Origin: Oscillospiraceae bacterium
GTDB lineage: Bacteria; Bacillota; Clostridia; Oscillospirales; Acutalibacteraceae
Direction of reading: 5' to 3'
Length of the DNA stretch: 35,900 nucleotides
Assembly (NCBI GenBank): GCA_009784445.1
Contig: WRBQ01000020.1
Location: 1-35,900 of the forward strand
In this document: one piece after another, positions 15,723 to 24,217 of the stretch
Layout: every line of letters starts with the position of its first letter
Position numbering within the stretch: position 1 is the stretch's first letter
Position numbers and translations under genes: made by a program
Notes under the pieces: model-generated
Told to the model about the DNA's origin: nothing
Databases searched by the model: none
Seen by the model: only the letters and a program-made list of their open reading frames with translations

Positions 15723-17933
15723 ATGACCATTGACATCACAGAATCCCTTGCCCGCATGAATGCGGAGCAACTGGCCGCCGTGCAGTGCACGGAAGGGCCA
15801 TTGCTGGTGCTCGCGGGCGCGGGCAGCGGCAAAACCACCGTGCTGGTGCATCGCATTGCGCACATTGTTGCGCTGGGCGAACAAGCTTGGCGCGTCCTCG
15901 CTATCACCTTCACCAACAAAGCGGCCAACGAAATGAAAGAACGCTTGCGCGCCATTTTGGGCGAGGCGGGCGACGAGCTTTGGGCGGGCACGTTTCACAG
16001 CATTTGCGCGAAATTGCTGCGGCGGCACGGCGGCGGCATTGCGGGCTTCGACAGTCACTTTGCTATTTACGACACCGATGACGGCAAGCGCGTGATGAAA
16101 GAAGTGCAGCGTCAACTGCGCATTGATGATAAATTCTTGCCGCACAAGGCCATTTTGGGCGCGGTGAGCCGGGCGAAAGATCAGCTGATTGGCCCGCAGG
16201 ATTATCTCAACGCCTTTGGCAACGATAGCCGCCAGCAGCAAATTGCGCAGGCTTATGCGCTGTATCAAGCGATGCTGCAAAAGGCCAACGCCAAAGATTT
16301 TGATGACATTATCGTGCACACGGTGCAGATGCTGGAGGAAAACGCCGAGGTTCGCGCGCAGTATCAGCGCAGGTTCAAGTACATATTGGTGGATGAATAC
16401 CAAGACACCAACCATGCGCAGTATAAGCTGGTGTCGCTGTTGGCGGCCGGACATGGAAATTTATGCGTGGTGGGTGACGACGACCAGTCAATTTATCGCT
16501 TTCGTGGCGCGACCATTGAGAATATCTTGCAGTTCGAGAAGCAGTATAGCAACGCACGCACCATTCGCTTGGAACAGAATTATCGTTCAACGCAGCATAT
16601 CTTAGATGCCGCAAATAAAGTGATTGCCAACAACGAGGGCCGCAAAGGCAAAAAGCTGTGGACGGATAATAACGCAGGTGAAGAAATCACTTGGCGGATG
16701 TGCGAAGATGAACGCGACGAGGCTCGCCAGATTGCAGACATGATTCAGAAAAGCGTGCAACAAGGCAGCAAGTGGAGTGATCACGCGGTGCTGTATCGTG
16801 CGAATGCGTTGTCGAACACCGTGGAGAGCCAACTGGTGCGCGCGGGCGTGCCTTATCGCATCATTGGCGGGCATCGCTTCTATGAGCGCAAGGAGATTCG
16901 CGATGCGATTGCCTACTTGACGGTGATTGCTAACCCTGCCGACGAAGTACGTCTGCGCCGCGTCATCAACGAGCCCAAGCGCGGCATTGGCGACACCACT
17001 GTGCAGCATGCGGCGAATTTGGCCGCACAGCATGGCGTGCCGTTATATCAAATTCTGCAGCGAGCGGGCGAGTTCGCTGAGCTTAGCCGGGCCAGTGCGA
17101 AAATCAAGCACTTTGTGGAGATTATACAAGACTTGCGCAAAGCACAAGAGCAGCTGAGCCTGAAAGACTTGCTGGAGTATACGCTGCAACGGTCGGGGTA
17201 TTTGGTTGGCTTGGCATTGGACAAAGAAACGGAAGCCGACCGCAAAGAAAACCTGCAAGAGCTCGCCAGCAACCTGCTGCGTTATGAACAGGAAGAGGAT
17301 GATGCCACGCTGTGGGGTTTTCTCGAAGACGTTGCGCTGCAAAGCGACATTGATCAATACAATGCCCAAGCAGATGCCGTTGTGCTGATGACTCTGCACA
17401 GTGCCAAGGGCTTGGAATTCCCCACGGTGTTTTTGCCGGCGTGGGAAGAACGCGTGTTTCCGTCTTATCAAACCGTGATGAGCGGCGCACAAGATGACCT
17501 AGAAGAAGAACGCCGCTTGGCCTATGTGGGCATTACCCGGGCGCGGAAAAAGCTCACCTTCACGACGGCACGAAGCCGAATGCTTTACGGCAGCACACAA
17601 TATAACCCGCCTAGCCGTTTTTTGCGCGAAACGGGACTGGAAGAGCCGCAACCCGCTGGGACATCGATGACGATGCCCGGAAGAACATACACTTACACAC
17701 CGACTGCCACCACACGCAAACCCGCCGCCGGTGCAGCGCCTGCGCGTGTCAAGCCCGCTGTGCAGCAATTTGCGGTGGGCGAGCGAGTGAAGTCCGCGGC
17801 GTTTGGTGAGGGCATGGTCTTAGCGGCAAAACCCATGGGCAACGACACCCTGCTGGAAATCGCGTTTGACAGTGTGGGCACCAAAAAAGTCATGCTTAAC
17901 TATGCCAAGCTTGAATCAGTGAATAGTGAATAG
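15723..17933 (+). CDS. pcrA: UvrD/PcrA-type 3'-5' DNA helicase
   Basis: A 736-residue superfamily 1 helicase. I prefer the ATG at 15723, right after cdd, over a start at 15684 inside cdd. All helicase motifs are visible: Walker A GAGSGKTT near 37, FTNKAANEMKERL, FHSICAKLLRRH, DEYQDTN (motif II), GDDDQSIYRFRGA (III), NYRST (IV), LMTLHSAKGLEFP (V) and LAYVGITRARKKL (VI). The C-terminus (FAVGERVKSAAFGEGMV, about residue 680 on) is the PcrA Tudor-like domain that contacts RNA polymerase. It acts in nucleotide-excision repair and clearing of recombination intermediates. The last codons and the stop are formed by a 7-bp tandem array, so the end of the protein (SVNSE) is repeat-encoded. Confidence 0.95.
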   Translation: MTIDITESLARMNAEQLAAVQCTEGPLLVLAGAGSGKTTVLVHRIAHIVALGEQAWRVLAITFTNKAANEMKERLRAILGEAGDELWAGTFHSICAKLLRRHGGGIAGFDSHFAIYDTDDGKRVMKEVQRQLRIDDKFLPHKAILGAVSRAKDQLIGPQDYLNAFGNDSRQQQIAQAYALYQAMLQKANAKDFDDIIVHTVQMLEENAEVRAQYQRRFKYILVDEYQDTNHAQYKLVSLLAAGHGNLCVVGDDDQSIYRFRGATIENILQFEKQYSNARTIRLEQNYRSTQHILDAANKVIANNEGRKGKKLWTDNNAGEEITWRMCEDERDEARQIADMIQKSVQQGSKWSDHAVLYRANALSNTVESQLVRAGVPYRIIGGHRFYERKEIRDAIAYLTVIANPADEVRLRRVINEPKRGIGDTTVQHAANLAAQHGVPLYQILQRAGEFAELSRASAKIKHFVEIIQDLRKAQEQLSLKDLLEYTLQRSGYLVGLALDKETEADRKENLQELASNLLRYEQEEDDATLWGFLEDVALQSDIDQYNAQADAVVLMTLHSAKGLEFPTVFLPAWEERVFPSYQTVMSGAQDDLEEERRLAYVGITRARKKLTFTTARSRMLYGSTQYNPPSRFLRETGLEEPQPAGTSMTMPGRTYTYTPTATTRKPAAGAAPARVKPAVQQFAVGERVKSAAFGEGMVLAAKPMGNDTLLEIAFDSVGTKKVMLNYAKLESVNSE

Positions 17934-18003
17934 TGGTTAGTGAATAGTTCACTCACCACAGCACGCTACTCACTAACCACTAATCACTACACACTATTCA
18001 CTA
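17917..18003. repeat. Facing pair of 7-bp tandem arrays between pcrA and lacZ
   Basis: 17917-17951 carries five heptamers (CAGTGAA, TAGTGAA, TAGTGGT, TAGTGAA, TAGTTCA) on the plus strand, and 17969-18003 carries five on the minus strand (TAGTGAA, TAGTGTG, TAGTGAT, TAGTGGT, TAGTGAG). The two arrays can pair into a stem of about 35 bp with mismatches and an 17-nt loop. The pcrA stop (17931-17933) lies in the first array, and the second ends just before the AGGAGG of the beta-galactosidase gene. Confidence 0.85.
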
Positions 18004-18013
18004 GGAGGAAACC

Positions 18014-20791
18014 ATGAAATACCGCATTCAACAGAATACCTATCGCGATTTTGCCGTGTATGAGCAGCACAGGCGCAACCCGCGTGCCTATTTCATTCCC
18101 TATAGCAATGAAGAAACCCTGCGCGGCACCAGCCAGCGCGATGAACGCTACAACTCCGACCTAGTGAGGGTGCTTTCGGGCAAGTGGGGCTTTGCCTATT
18201 ACAGCGATTTCCGTGACTTGCCGCGCGAGTTGGACACCACCACCGTGAAGTTCAGCGACATCACGGTGCCCAGCACTTGGCAGCGTGAAGCTGGCGGGCG
18301 GGTGGAGCCGCCGGTATATCTGAACACGCGCTATGAGTTCGACAACCCGCCGCCGGAGCTGCCGGAGGCCGTGCCATGCGGTGTGTATCGCAAAACCTTC
18401 AAGCTGGAGGAAATCGAAAACAAAACCTTCCTGCTGTCCTTTCTGGGCGCGGCAGGCAGCTTGGATGTGTACTGCAATGGCTACCACGTGGGCTACAGCG
18501 AAGGCGCGCACAACACGGCGGAGTTTGACCTGACGCCGGTGGTGCGCCAAGGCGGCAATGAGCTGATTTGCGTGGTGCACAAATGGAGCACCGGCACGTT
18601 CTTGGAATGCCAAGATATGTTCCGCGAGAACGGGATTTTTCGTGATGTGTTGCTGTACACGCTGCCAAAGGTTTATCTCAACGACATTTGGCTGCGCCCG
18701 CGCAAACAGGCCGAAGGCTACCGCTTGAGCTGTGTGATTGAAGTGCAGGGCGAGCAACAAACCGGCTGGAGCGTGGAGTTCGGCATTGATGGCTTGGAGG
18801 CCAAGTATAATGGTTCCTCACGCGAGCGCATGACCTTTTCGCTCAACGAACTGCAGGTGGAAGAATGGTCTGCGGAAAACCCGGTGCTTTACACCGCGTG
18901 GGTGAAGCTCAAGCGCGGCAGTGAAGTGTCGCAAGTGGTGCGTGTGCCCATTGGCTTCAAAAACATTGAGATTCGCGAAAATGTGTATCTCTTCAACGGT
19001 AAAGCCGTGAAATTCAAGGGCGTGAACCACCATGACACCAATGCAAAAACCGGCTGGTGCATGACTTATGATGACTATCTGCAAGATTTGCAGCTGATGA
19101 AGTCGCTTAACGTGAATGCGGTGCGCACAGCACACTATCCGCCGGACCCACACCTGCTGAGCATTGCCAATGAGCTGGGACTGTACATCATTGACGAGGC
19201 GGACATTGAGGCCCACGGTTGCCACAGCACCCACGGCGACTATGACCTAATCAGCCGCGACAAGCTGTGGATTCCTCGCTTTCTGGACCGCATCAAGCGC
19301 ATGTTTTTCCGCGACCGCAACCATGTTTGCGTGGCCATGTGGAGCTTGGGCAACGAGGCTGGCGGCCACCACTGCCAAGATGCCGGTTATGCTTACTTGC
19401 ATGCCTGCCACCCGGAAATCCCGGTGCACTACGAAGGCGTGTGGAACCACGAGGGCGTGCATGGCTATAATGTATACAGCCGCATGTATCCCTCGATTGA
19501 GGAGTGGGCGCGCATTGGAGCGGGCGACGAAAGCATACCCGAAAAAGTGCGCAAACTGCCGGGTTTATTGTGTGAATACACGCATGCCATGGGCGTGGGC
19601 CCTGGTAGCCTGGATGACTACTGGAAAGTGTTCTACCAGCATGATAACCTGATGGGTGGCTGCATTTGGGAGTGGGCTGACCATGCCGTTGAGGATGGTG
19701 GCTTCACCAGCAAAGCGGGCAACGCGCTGCGCTATACTTATGGCGGTGACCACGGCGAGCGCATCCACGATGGCAACTTCTGCGTGGACGGCCTCGTCTA
19801 TCCCGACCGCACACCGCACACCGGCGCGTGGTGCATGAAGAATGTGTATCGCACGGTGCGGGCGAGCTTTGCCGACGGCAAGCTGACGCTGAAGAACACG
19901 AACTACTTCACCAATGAAGTGTGTGGGCTTGCTTGGCAGCTGCTGCACAACGGCGTGGCCGTGCAAGAAGGCACCGCACAGCTGGATATTACCCCGCAAG
20001 GCACGCAGGAAATTAAGCTTGACTTGCCGCAGCTGGCAGCGGGCGACTATCATCTGACGTTGAACTATGGCGATGATCTTGCCTTTGAGCAAATTACGCT
20101 GCAAGAGCAGTACATTGCCGAGCAAATGCAGGGCAACGGCGACTTGGCGGACATTCTGGCCACCATGCAGCCGAACTTTACCCGTGCGGCATTGGACAAC
20201 GATAAATGGATTTGTTGCGACAGTGAAGATGAGTTTGACATGTTAGTGAGCACCGAAGAACTGGCCAATGGCGCCACACGTGTGACGGCGAAGCTGATAC
20301 CCGACAAGATGATAACCGAGCAGCTGCAAATCACCCGCTTTGGGGTGACGCTGCAACTGCCGCGCAGCTGGGACAACGTGAAATACTACGGCTTGGGCGA
20401 GCGGGAGAACCTGTCGGACTTCACGGATCAAAGCAAAATGGGCGTGTTTGAAACCACCGTGGCTGTCATGCACGAGCCTTATATCTTCCCGCAGGACAAT
20501 GGGAATCACGGGCAGGTGCGCTGGCTGCAATTGACGGATGAAAACGGCAAAGGCTTGCGCGTTGCCAACGCGCCGGGCAGGCTCAACTTTAGCGCACAGC
20601 ACTACAGCCAGGCGAGTCTCACTGCCGCCACACACCAAGAAGACTTGCGCGATGAAGGCCTAGTGTACCTGAACATTGACGGTTTTGTGCGCGGCACGGG
20701 CTCGGCCTCATGCGGGCCGGATGTGCTGGAGGAATATCGCATTGACTTGAGCGATGGCCTTGAATTTGCATTTGAAATTGCAGCACTGTAG
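18014..20791 (+). CDS. lacZ: Beta-galactosidase, glycoside hydrolase family 2
   Basis: A 925-residue protein with the full LacZ layout: sugar-binding jelly-roll domain (about 40-215), immunoglobulin-like domain, TIM barrel (about 320-600) and C-terminal beta-sandwich. The acid/base is E448 in MWSLGNEAGGH and the nucleophile is E521 in LLCEYTHAMG; FKGVNHHDTN and RTAHYPPDP are further GH2 signatures. There is no signal peptide, so it hydrolyses imported lactose or other beta-galactosides in the cytoplasm. It is about 100 residues shorter than E. coli LacZ, which is common in Firmicutes. The start has AGGAGG 5 nt before the ATG. The stop codon lies inside the left arm of a palindromic repeat, and a ROK kinase follows. 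Confidence 0.94.
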   Translation: MKYRIQQNTYRDFAVYEQHRRNPRAYFIPYSNEETLRGTSQRDERYNSDLVRVLSGKWGFAYYSDFRDLPRELDTTTVKFSDITVPSTWQREAGGRVEPPVYLNTRYEFDNPPPELPEAVPCGVYRKTFKLEEIENKTFLLSFLGAAGSLDVYCNGYHVGYSEGAHNTAEFDLTPVVRQGGNELICVVHKWSTGTFLECQDMFRENGIFRDVLLYTLPKVYLNDIWLRPRKQAEGYRLSCVIEVQGEQQTGWSVEFGIDGLEAKYNGSSRERMTFSLNELQVEEWSAENPVLYTAWVKLKRGSEVSQVVRVPIGFKNIEIRENVYLFNGKAVKFKGVNHHDTNAKTGWCMTYDDYLQDLQLMKSLNVNAVRTAHYPPDPHLLSIANELGLYIIDEADIEAHGCHSTHGDYDLISRDKLWIPRFLDRIKRMFFRDRNHVCVAMWSLGNEAGGHHCQDAGYAYLHACHPEIPVHYEGVWNHEGVHGYNVYSRMYPSIEEWARIGAGDESIPEKVRKLPGLLCEYTHAMGVGPGSLDDYWKVFYQHDNLMGGCIWEWADHAVEDGGFTSKAGNALRYTYGGDHGERIHDGNFCVDGLVYPDRTPHTGAWCMKNVYRTVRASFADGKLTLKNTNYFTNEVCGLAWQLLHNGVAVQEGTAQLDITPQGTQEIKLDLPQLAAGDYHLTLNYGDDLAFEQITLQEQYIAEQMQGNGDLADILATMQPNFTRAALDNDKWICCDSEDEFDMLVSTEELANGATRVTAKLIPDKMITEQLQITRFGVTLQLPRSWDNVKYYGLGERENLSDFTDQSKMGVFETTVAVMHEPYIFPQDNGNHGQVRWLQLTDENGKGLRVANAPGRLNFSAQHYSQASLTAATHQEDLRDEGLVYLNIDGFVRGTGSASCGPDVLEEYRIDLSDGLEFAFEIAAL

Positions 20792-20834
20792 GGGCGGCCA
20801 TTGGTCATTCGGACGCGCAATGCGCGCCCCTACA
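20787..20834. repeat. GTAGGGGC palindromic repeat, copy 2 (48 bp)
   Basis: The outer arms TGTAGGGGCG and CGCCCCTACA are perfect inverted copies, and GCGCAATGCGC gives a further small palindrome in the right half. The TAG of the beta-galactosidase gene is part of the left arm. It is shorter than, but built like, the copy at 15221-15303. Confidence 0.75.
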
Positions 20835-20857
20835 AACATGACATAAAGGAGAAAAGC

Positions 20858-21760
20858 ATGTACAAACTAGGTGTAGATTTAGGCGGCACGAATATTTCAG
20901 TTGGCGTGGTAGACGGCGACTGGAAGATTGTTGGTCGTGGCAAGCGCAAAACCCTTGCGGGCCGCCCTGCCGAGCAAGTCTTAGAGGACATCGCTGCTGC
21001 ATGCAATGATGCCGTGGCAGACGCGGGTCTTACCAAAGAGCAGATTGAGAGCATTGGTCTGGCCACGCCGGGCAGCGTGGACAAAAACGCGGGCATCATC
21101 ACCTATGCCAATAATCTTGATTTTCACAATGTGCCCGCGCGGCAGATTTTGCAGCAGTGGTTCAGCTGCCCGATTTATTTGGACAACGACGCCAACTGCG
21201 CTGCACTGGGCGAGGCCCTTGCGGGCAGTGGCCGTGGGGTGAACTCGTTCATTGCGGTGACACTGGGCACCGGCGTGGGCGGCGGAATCGTCATTGACGG
21301 CAAGCTCGTGAATGGCTGCAACGATGCTGCGGGTGAAGTTGGGCATTTCGTCATCGCGGTTGACGGCAAACCCTGCAATTGCGGTCGCCGTGGCTGCTGG
21401 GAGAGTTACAGCTCGGCCACCGCGCTGATTGCGCAGGCGAAAGAGGCTGGGCTTGATATCAACGGCGCGAAGGATGTGTTTGATGCCCGCGATGCAGGCG
21501 ATGAACGCGCTGCGGCGGTGATTGAAACCTACCTGCGCTATTTGGCGGCTGGTGTGGCGAACTTGGTCAACATCTTCCAGCCGGATAAAATCTGCTTTGG
21601 CGGCGGCGTGGCGTACCAAGGCGAGGCGCTGTTGGTGCCGCTGCGCAAGCTGGTGGAAGCTGAGCGCTACACCCGCTATGCGCCTGTGCAGACGGAGCTT
21701 GTGCAGGCCTGCTTGGGTAATGACGCGGGCATAGTGGGCGCGGCGGCGCTTAGCAATTAA
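20858..21760 (+). CDS. ROK-family sugar kinase, probably glucokinase
   Basis: A 300-residue protein. The ATG at 20858 follows a GGAG site; a TTG start at 20801 would lie in the palindromic repeat. GVDLGGTN (5-12) is the phosphate loop, D111 in LDNDAN is the likely catalytic base, and TLGTGVGGG (135-143) is the second ATP loop. The ROK zinc site is complete: H163 in GEVGH and C173, C175 and C180 in CNCGRRGCWE. The family phosphorylates glucose, fructose, N-acetylmannosamine and similar sugars. Next to a beta-galactosidase and in the same region as phosphofructokinase, glucokinase is the most likely role. There is no helix-turn-helix, so it is a kinase rather than a ROK repressor. Confidence 0.9.
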   Translation: MYKLGVDLGGTNISVGVVDGDWKIVGRGKRKTLAGRPAEQVLEDIAAACNDAVADAGLTKEQIESIGLATPGSVDKNAGIITYANNLDFHNVPARQILQQWFSCPIYLDNDANCAALGEALAGSGRGVNSFIAVTLGTGVGGGIVIDGKLVNGCNDAAGEVGHFVIAVDGKPCNCGRRGCWESYSSATALIAQAKEAGLDINGAKDVFDARDAGDERAAAVIETYLRYLAAGVANLVNIFQPDKICFGGGVAYQGEALLVPLRKLVEAERYTRYAPVQTELVQACLGNDAGIVGAAALSN

Positions 21761-21781
21761 CGATTAACAATGAACAATTGA
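21754..21781 (+). repeat. 7-bp tandem array of a second type (CAATTAA) over the ROK kinase stop
   Basis: The units are CAATTAA, CGATTAA, CAATGAA and CAATTGA in exact 7-bp register. The TAA at 21758-21760 is the stop of the ROK gene. The spacing and position match the TAGTGAA arrays, but the unit sequence differs. Confidence 0.75.
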
Positions 21782-21791
21782 GGAGGAGCCT

Positions 21792-22403
21792 ATGCAAGTG
21801 CAACCGTTTTGGGAGCAAGCCTACCAAGACCCGAATGCCGTGGCGTTCTCCAAAGAACCAACGGTGGATTTGGCGGAGTTTCATCATCTGATTGTGCCGG
21901 GTTCGACCGTGCTGGATGTTGGCTGCGGCGAGGGACGCAACGCCATCTTTTTGGCGGGGTTGGGTAATCATGCCGAGGGCTTTGATTTATCCGAAGCGGG
22001 CATTGCCAAAGCGCAGGCCATTGCGGCAGCGCAAAACTTAGATGTACGCTTTTGTACGCAGGATCTTGCCGAGTTTGCGTTTGCGCGAGACTATGACGTG
22101 ATTTTATCTCACGGGGTGCTGCATTTGCCCGAAAAATCGCTGCGCAATGCGTTTATCAAGCTTGCGCAAACGCACACCATGCCGGGTGGCTTGCACTTCA
22201 TTGGCGTGTTCACCAATCGCTTGCCCGCAGCGCCGGACATGGTTGATGTGACCAAAAGTTTATTTGATGTTGGCGAGCTACCGACCATGTACGATGGCTG
22301 GGAGATCTTGCACCACTGGGAAGGCACATTCCGTGATGAACACCCTGGCGGGGTGCGCCACCATCATGCTTACGAAAAAATAATTGCGAGGAAAACAACA
22401 TGA
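21792..22403 (+). CDS. Class I SAM-dependent methyltransferase (TehB-like)
   Basis: A 203-residue protein with the Rossmann methyltransferase motifs VLDVGCGEGRNAIFLA (motif I, about 40-55), GFDLSEAGIAKAQ (motif II, acidic residue for the ribose) and DVILSHGVLHLP (motif IV). The N-terminal FWEQAYQDP segment and the overall length fit the TehB/tellurite-resistance-like group of small-molecule methyltransferases. The substrate is not known. It has a good AGGAGG site and overlaps murB by 4 nt (ATGA), so it is co-translated with a cell-wall gene, which is not evidence for a cell-wall role by itself. Confidence 0.87.
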   Translation: MQVQPFWEQAYQDPNAVAFSKEPTVDLAEFHHLIVPGSTVLDVGCGEGRNAIFLAGLGNHAEGFDLSEAGIAKAQAIAAAQNLDVRFCTQDLAEFAFARDYDVILSHGVLHLPEKSLRNAFIKLAQTHTMPGGLHFIGVFTNRLPAAPDMVDVTKSLFDVGELPTMYDGWEILHHWEGTFRDEHPGGVRHHHAYEKIIARKTT

Positions 22404-23284
22404 CAGAAACACTTCAACAACAGGGCATTGCCTTTGCCGAGGCCGTGCCCATGAGCAGCAAAACCACTTTCCGCATTGGCGGCCCGGCTGAACTGATGCT
22501 CTATCCAAACAGTGTGGAACAGCTGCAAGCGTGCATGAAACTGTGCCACGAAGCCAATGTAAAACCCTTTATGCTTGGGCGCGGCAGCAACCTGCTGGTG
22601 AAAGACACCGGCCTTGACGGCGTGGTGATTTCCACCGAAAAAATGCAGGGGATTGAATACCTGGGCGACAACAAGATCTACGTGGAAGCCGGCGTGAGCC
22701 TGAGCGCCATGTGTAACTTTGCCCTCAAGCAAGGCCTCACCGGCTCGGAGTTTGCCTTTGGCATTCCCGGCGCACTGGGTGGCTCGACCTATATGAACGC
22801 CGGGGCATATGACGGCGAAATGAGCGATATTTTGCTTGAAGTGCTTCAAATCTCGGCCAGTGGTGAGCTTGCTTGGTTGCCGGTGGCAGACTGCGGCTTT
22901 GGCTATCGCAAAAGCATATTTATGCAAACCGGTGCGGTGGTTGCGGTGGCTCGCCTGCTGTTGCAGCCCGGTGACCCCGTGAAAATTAAAGCACAGATGA
23001 ATGACATCATGTTGCGCCGCCGCGACAAACAACCCTTGGAGTTCCCCAACGCGGGCAGTGCATTCAAACGGCCGCCGGGGCACTTTGCAGGCGGGTTGAT
23101 TCAACAGTGCAATCTTAAGGGGCGCAGTGTGGGCGGCGCGCAAATTAGCGAAAAACACGCCGGGTTTATCATCAACACCGGTGGTGCCACTGCCGCCGAT
23201 GTGCGAGCACTCATTGCGCTGGTGCAGGAAACGGTGCAAAACGAAACCGGCGTCTTCCTTGAGCCTGAAATCAAATTCGTTTAA
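22400..23284 (+). CDS. murB: UDP-N-acetylenolpyruvoylglucosamine reductase
   Basis: A 294-residue FAD enzyme that reduces UDP-GlcNAc-enolpyruvate to UDP-MurNAc with NADPH, the second committed step of peptidoglycan synthesis. GRGSNLLV (60-67) and IPGALGGSTYMNAGAYDGE (122-140) bind FAD. S220 in NAGSAFKRP is the proton donor to the flavin intermediate, and E290 in LEPEI is the catalytic acid. The short form lacking the extra loop of E. coli MurB corresponds to type II enzymes. It overlaps the methyltransferase gene and is followed after 15 nt by whiA. Confidence 0.95.
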   Translation: MTETLQQQGIAFAEAVPMSSKTTFRIGGPAELMLYPNSVEQLQACMKLCHEANVKPFMLGRGSNLLVKDTGLDGVVISTEKMQGIEYLGDNKIYVEAGVSLSAMCNFALKQGLTGSEFAFGIPGALGGSTYMNAGAYDGEMSDILLEVLQISASGELAWLPVADCGFGYRKSIFMQTGAVVAVARLLLQPGDPVKIKAQMNDIMLRRRDKQPLEFPNAGSAFKRPPGHFAGGLIQQCNLKGRSVGGAQISEKHAGFIINTGGATAADVRALIALVQETVQNETGVFLEPEIKFV

Positions 23285-23299
23285 CGACTGAGGTTTAGC

Positions 23300-24190
23300 A
23301 TGAGCTTTTCCGCCCAAGTGAAGCAGGAGCTGTTGCGTGTTTCGGCACAACAGCAGCCTTGCTGTGCGCAGGCGCAGCTTTATGGTTTGCTGCTGTTTGG
23401 TGCGAGCTTTAACGTGCGGGAAATCAGCTTGCGGACCGAACTGCGTGACGTGGCGGACTACACCGCTGCGCAGTTGCAAGAGTTTGCGTTGGTGCAGGCG
23501 CAGTTGCTGCAAAGCGGCCGAAAGGTTGAACTAACCGTCCCACGGGTGGACGACCGCCGCCGCCTGCTTGAGCGCATGGGGCACAGCGAAGACGAACCCG
23601 GCCGCCGCATTGCGCGCGAAAACTTTGCCTGTGATGATTGTTCACGGGCTTTTCTGCGTGGCGCTTTTTTGGTTTGTGCGGCGGTGAATGCTCCGCAACG
23701 GCAGTATCACTTGGAGTTCACCGTGGGTTACAAAAAGCTGTGCAACGAATTAGCTGCGCTGCTGAGCGAACATAACTTGCCGCCGAAAATTTGCCAACGC
23801 AAGGGCGCGTGGCTGCTGTACTACAAAGACAGCGAGCTGATTGAAGATGTGCTCGCGAGCCTTGGTGCGCAAACGGCGGTGCTGGATTTCATGCAGACCA
23901 AGGTGGAAAAAGATCTGCGCAACAACGTGAACCGGGTGATGAACTTTGACATGGCTAATCTTGACCGCGCCACGGCGGCAGCGGCACAGCAGCTGCACGC
24001 CATTGCGCAAATTCGCAGCACGGTGGGATTGGACAGCCTGACCGACTTGCTGCGCGAAGCTGCTGAGTTGCGTGAGCAAAATCCCGAGGCCTCTTTGGCG
24101 GAGCTGTGTGAGCTGTGCAGCATGCCGGTGACGCGCTCGGGCATGAATCATCGATTGAAAAAACTGGTTGCCATGGCAGCACAGTTATAA
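23300..24190 (+). CDS. whiA: WhiA regulator (LAGLIDADG-like plus helix-turn-helix)
   Basis: A 296-residue protein. Residues 1-90 match the WhiA N-terminal domain (FSAQVKQELLRV), then the LAGLIDADG-like fold (FLRGAFLVCAAVNAP, near 118-132), and the C-terminal helix-turn-helix has the WhiA pattern SLAELCELCSMPVTRSGMNHRLKKL. WhiA is a DNA-binding regulator of division and sporulation genes in Gram-positive bacteria; in Bacillus it also affects chromosome segregation. The length is slightly below the usual 310-325. In many Clostridia the order is murB, rapZ, yvcK, whiA; here rapZ and yvcK are missing between murB and whiA. Confidence 0.94.
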   Translation: MSFSAQVKQELLRVSAQQQPCCAQAQLYGLLLFGASFNVREISLRTELRDVADYTAAQLQEFALVQAQLLQSGRKVELTVPRVDDRRRLLERMGHSEDEPGRRIARENFACDDCSRAFLRGAFLVCAAVNAPQRQYHLEFTVGYKKLCNELAALLSEHNLPPKICQRKGAWLLYYKDSELIEDVLASLGAQTAVLDFMQTKVEKDLRNNVNRVMNFDMANLDRATAAAAQQLHAIAQIRSTVGLDSLTDLLREAAELREQNPEASLAELCELCSMPVTRSGMNHRLKKLVAMAAQL

Positions 24191-24217
24191 AATATTTAAG
24201 TTGAAGGGAATTTTGAG

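Noticed and set aside
17917-18003. CRISPR-like array
   Set aside because: The units are 7 bp, tandem without spacers, and no cas gene is present.
20801-20857. TTG start for the ROK kinase
   Set aside because: It lies in the palindromic repeat and adds residues before the conserved phosphate loop; the ATG at 20858 has a ribosome site.
22370-23512. 380-codon minus-strand frame over murB and whiA
   Set aside because: It runs across two well-supported genes and has no family features.
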